Assembly (NCBI RefSeq): GCF_001580015.1 | Contig: NZ_LSZQ01000013.1 | Coordinates: 1 to 64,000 of the forward strand | Reading direction: 5' to 3' | Length of the DNA stretch: 64,000 bases | Origin: Cephaloticoccus primus | GTDB lineage: Bacteria > Verrucomicrobiota > Verrucomicrobiia > Opitutales > Opitutaceae | In this document: positions 61,925 to 64,000 of the stretch, one piece after another | Numbering within the stretch: the stretch's first letter is position 1 | How the letters are laid out: each line of letters begins with the position of its first letter | The notes under the pieces: generated by a model | What the model was told of the DNA's origin: nothing | What the model saw: the letters and a program-made list of their open reading frames with translations, nothing else | The model's database searches: none | Program-made: the position numbers and the translations under genes

Positions 61925-63363
61925 GAAACCGGAAACATCACCCCCTATGGATGACAACCGCACTGGTCGCCCTGCTGAGCGCTTGCTCCGTCGGGCCCAA
62001 GTACACCAAGCCCGATACGCCAGCCGTCACGCTCGCCAGCCCTCAGGCGACAGAATATGCGGCCAACGGTCGCAGCGCCCTGTCGGCCAGCTGGTGGCAC
62101 TTCTTTGAAGACGAAGGGCTCACCCAGTGGATCGAAGCCGCGCTGACGCACAACCACGACATCCGCCAGGCCCAAGCCAACTTGCTGGCGGCGCGTGCGA
62201 TCTTCCACGAGCGGCGCTGGGATCGCGTACCGGGGATCACGACCAGCGGGGGCTACACGCGCGGGATCCAGCAACAACCCGCCAGCGGCGGCCCTCAGCG
62301 CACCTTGTCCGAGTCCTGGCAAGCGGGCTTCGACATGCAGTGGGAGATCGACCTGTTTCGCCGGCTCGATCGCCTGCAGCAGGCCGCAATGGCCCGTGCT
62401 GAAGCCAGTGCCGCCCTGCTCGACATGACCCGCCTGTCCATCGCTGCCGAAGTGACGCGCGCGTGGCTGGACGCCCAGGGCTACCGCCGCCAACTGGCGG
62501 TCGCCCAGGAGGCGATCGCCAACTGGCGCGAAACCGTACGCCTCGCCGAGGCGCGGCACCGCGCCGGAGCCGGACTGCCCGAGGAATACGAGAACGCGCG
62601 CGCCAACCTGCTTCGCAGCGAGGCCGCCGTCCCGCCCCTGACCGCGGCCCTGCAACAGGCTCGCTGGCGGCTCGATGTCCTGGCCGGGCAGGCTCCCGGC
62701 CAAGCGCAGCTTCCCGACCCGGCACAAGCCCGCCTCGCCGCACTGGACAAGACCTTCGCCCTGGGCGACGTGAATCGGCAGATCATGGCGCGGCCCGACG
62801 TCGTCGCCGCCGAGCGCCTGCTGGCTGCCAGCGTCGAGGACGTGGGCGCTGCCACTGCCGAGCTGTACCCACGGCTAAACCTGGACGGCATGTTGGGCTT
62901 TTTCGCCTTGCGGGATAGTGACTTCTTCAGCGCCCCCTCACGCGCTTTTCAGGTCGCGCCCAACTTGTCCTGGCCCGGGCTGCGCTGGGGTAATGCGCGC
63001 GCGCGCCTGCGCGGTACACGCGCAGAGTCCGAAGCCGCGCTCGCGCGCTACGAGCAAGTGCTGCTCACCGCGCAAGAAGAGGTCGAAAACGCCGTCACTG
63101 GCTACGTCGAGCAACAACGCCAACTCGCCCTGCTGCTGCAATCCGCACAGCACGCCCAGGCCGCCTTTACCTTCGCCGACAAACGCTACCGCGCAGGCTC
63201 CGGCAGCTACCAAAGCGTGCTGGAAAACCAGCGCACGTTGCTGGAGCTGCGCGGGCAGATCGCGCAAGAGGAAACCCGCCTGCAAAGCCAGCTCGTCGCG
63301 CTGATCAAAGCGCTCGGCTGGCAGCAAGCCGATGGCACAGCGATTTCGGAGGTCCAGCTATGA
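61921..63363 (+). CDS. Outer-membrane efflux lipoprotein (OpmD/NodT-like)
   Basis: A 480-residue TolC-family channel. A lipobox LLSAC follows MRNRKHHPLWMTTALVALL. CSVGPKYTKPDTP, WWHFFEDEGLTQWIEAALTHNHDIRQAQANLLAARA and MARPDVVAAERLLAASVEDVGAATAELYPRL are typical of both repeats. A perfect AAAGGAG precedes the ATG by eight bases and the ATG overlaps the pump stop by four. It completes an adaptor-pump-channel tripartite exporter. Confidence 0.93.
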   Translation: MRNRKHHPLWMTTALVALLSACSVGPKYTKPDTPAVTLASPQATEYAANGRSALSASWWHFFEDEGLTQWIEAALTHNHDIRQAQANLLAARAIFHERRWDRVPGITTSGGYTRGIQQQPASGGPQRTLSESWQAGFDMQWEIDLFRRLDRLQQAAMARAEASAALLDMTRLSIAAEVTRAWLDAQGYRRQLAVAQEAIANWRETVRLAEARHRAGAGLPEEYENARANLLRSEAAVPPLTAALQQARWRLDVLAGQAPGQAQLPDPAQARLAALDKTFALGDVNRQIMARPDVVAAERLLAASVEDVGAATAELYPRLNLDGMLGFFALRDSDFFSAPSRAFQVAPNLSWPGLRWGNARARLRGTRAESEAALARYEQVLLTAQEEVENAVTGYVEQQRQLALLLQSAQHAQAAFTFADKRYRAGSGSYQSVLENQRTLLELRGQIAQEETRLQSQLVALIKALGWQQADGTAISEVQL

Positions 63364-64000
63364 ACAGTACCCCTACACACGCCAAAGCAACCCATCCTGC
63401 CCATGCCGCGCCCGCCTCTGCGGACAGGTGGGCCGATCTCCTGTCCGGGCGGCACCTCGCCATCGTCCTGGTCATGGCCAGCGGCGTCTTGCTCTACGCC
63501 ATGAACCTGTACTTCACGGCGGCGCTCATGCCCTCCATCGCCGCAGATATTGGCGGGGAGCAATACTACGCCTGGGTGACGACCGGGTTCGTCATCGCGG
63601 CGATTGTCGCCTCGCTGTTTGTCAGCGGTGCCTTGGGATGGCGCGGGCCCGCGCGCGCCTATTTCATTGCCTTCACCGCCTTCGCGCTCGGCGGCGCACT
63701 CATCGCGGCCAGCCCTACGATGGAGCTGCTCATCCTCGGTCGCGTGGTGCAGGGGCTGGGCGGCGGCTTATTGGTCGGGCTGGGCTACGCGGTGATCCGC
63801 GCCGCGCTGCCCGAGCGGCATTGGGCCCGCGCCACCGGCGTCGTGTCGGCCATGTGGGGCTTGGGCACCTTGTTCGGCCCCTCTCTGGGCGGCATCTTTG
63901 CTCAGCTCGGCCTCTGGCGCTGGTCTTACGCTTCGCTTGGTTTGTTCGCGCTGCTGTTTGCGCTGATTGCGGGTGGAGCCTTCTCCAAGGTGCAGAGCTC
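63360..64000 (+). CDS. MFS drug transporter, 3' truncated by window end
   Basis: At least 213 residues are visible, from an ATG overlapping the channel stop (ATGA). After a soluble start (MNSTPTHAKATHPAHAAPAS), membrane helices follow: HLAIVLVMASGVLLYAMNLY, the first loop with IGGEQYYAWVTTGFVIAAIVASLFVSGALGWRGPARAY, then LLILGRVVQGLGGGLLVGLGYAVIRAALP (MFS motif C-like region) and a GTLFGPSLGGIFAQLG antiporter motif. It fits DHA2-type drug/H+ antiporters. GGAGG precedes it by seven bases. It adds a second exporter to the SoxR cassette. Confidence 0.88.
   Translation, partial: MNSTPTHAKATHPAHAAPASADRWADLLSGRHLAIVLVMASGVLLYAMNLYFTAALMPSIAADIGGEQYYAWVTTGFVIAAIVASLFVSGALGWRGPARAYFIAFTAFALGGALIAASPTMELLILGRVVQGLGGGLLVGLGYAVIRAALPERHWARATGVVSAMWGLGTLFGPSLGGIFAQLGLWRWSYASLGLFALLFALIAGGAFSKVQS

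Overview
The window looks like chromosomal DNA of a GC-rich member of the Verrucomicrobiota, most likely Opitutae. The signs are a PEP-CTERM protein, a TonB receptor with the SPFEV...GY N-terminal plug style common in Opitutaceae, an orphan nuoA, a standalone DAC protein with a PTS-EIIA-like domain, and host genes that mostly lack Shine-Dalgarno sequences and instead have T-rich tracts just before the start codon. This assignment is inferred from protein style; no rRNA gene is present.

Layout. 1-3.6 kb: PEP-CTERM protein (5' cut by the window edge), XRE-type regulator, TonB-dependent receptor. 3.8-8.2 kb (minus): tatA, rpoD, dnaG. 8.4-11.8 kb (plus): secreted DUF362-like protein, nuoA, an EIIA-DAC fusion predicted to make c-di-AMP, rpmG. 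12-13.1 kb: MazEF-type toxin-antitoxin pair and a small DUF4032-like protein. 13.3-20.7 kb: mrp, tolB, a lactonase-family beta-propeller and a 1171-residue candidate PPi-type PEP carboxykinase. 20.9-29.9 kb: hflX, tRNA-Gln, msrA, FtsB-like protein, UDP-sugar pyrophosphorylase and phosphohexomutase (Glc-6-P to Glc-1-P to UDP-sugar), CPBP protease, polyprenyl synthase. 30-33.7 kb: ECF sigma/anti-sigma pair, fumC, and an orphan antitoxin beside a deleted PIN toxin. 33.8-45.4 kb: Gfo/Idh oxidoreductase, kdsD, TPR-LysM lipoprotein, pnuC with an NR-kinase-like gene, MscS channel, tcdA, tatD, sufE and a DUF2157/DUF4401/GDYXXLXY fusion. 45.7-53.4 kb: MarR-controlled RND efflux operon and a divergent LysR gene. 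53.4-55.7 kb: sucD and sucC. 55.8-57.1 kb: accessory patch with an IS5-like transposase remnant. 57.1-64 kb: SoxR with a divergent RND-OMF-MFS efflux cassette of the MexHI-OpmD type, cut by the window end.

The most unusual signal is non-coding. Two convergent intergenic regions (22.29-22.60 kb and 27.64-27.99 kb) hold diverged copies of the same ordered array of about seven short hairpins, most with 3-nt loops. Paired stem positions differ in a compensatory way between copies, so structure appears to be selected. A related hairpin whose apical loop carries TCGTTG (or CAACGA) recurs six times, once inside the CPBP protease gene. A separate G-rich GGGAGGGGCGGGAGGG-type repeat occurs between genes and in-frame inside three unrelated proteins.

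The SoxR cassette appears foreign. Each of its four efflux genes has a clear Shine-Dalgarno sequence, unlike its neighbours; it sits beside an IS remnant; and it has a near-canonical SoxR box followed at once by a terminator-like hairpin in the leader.
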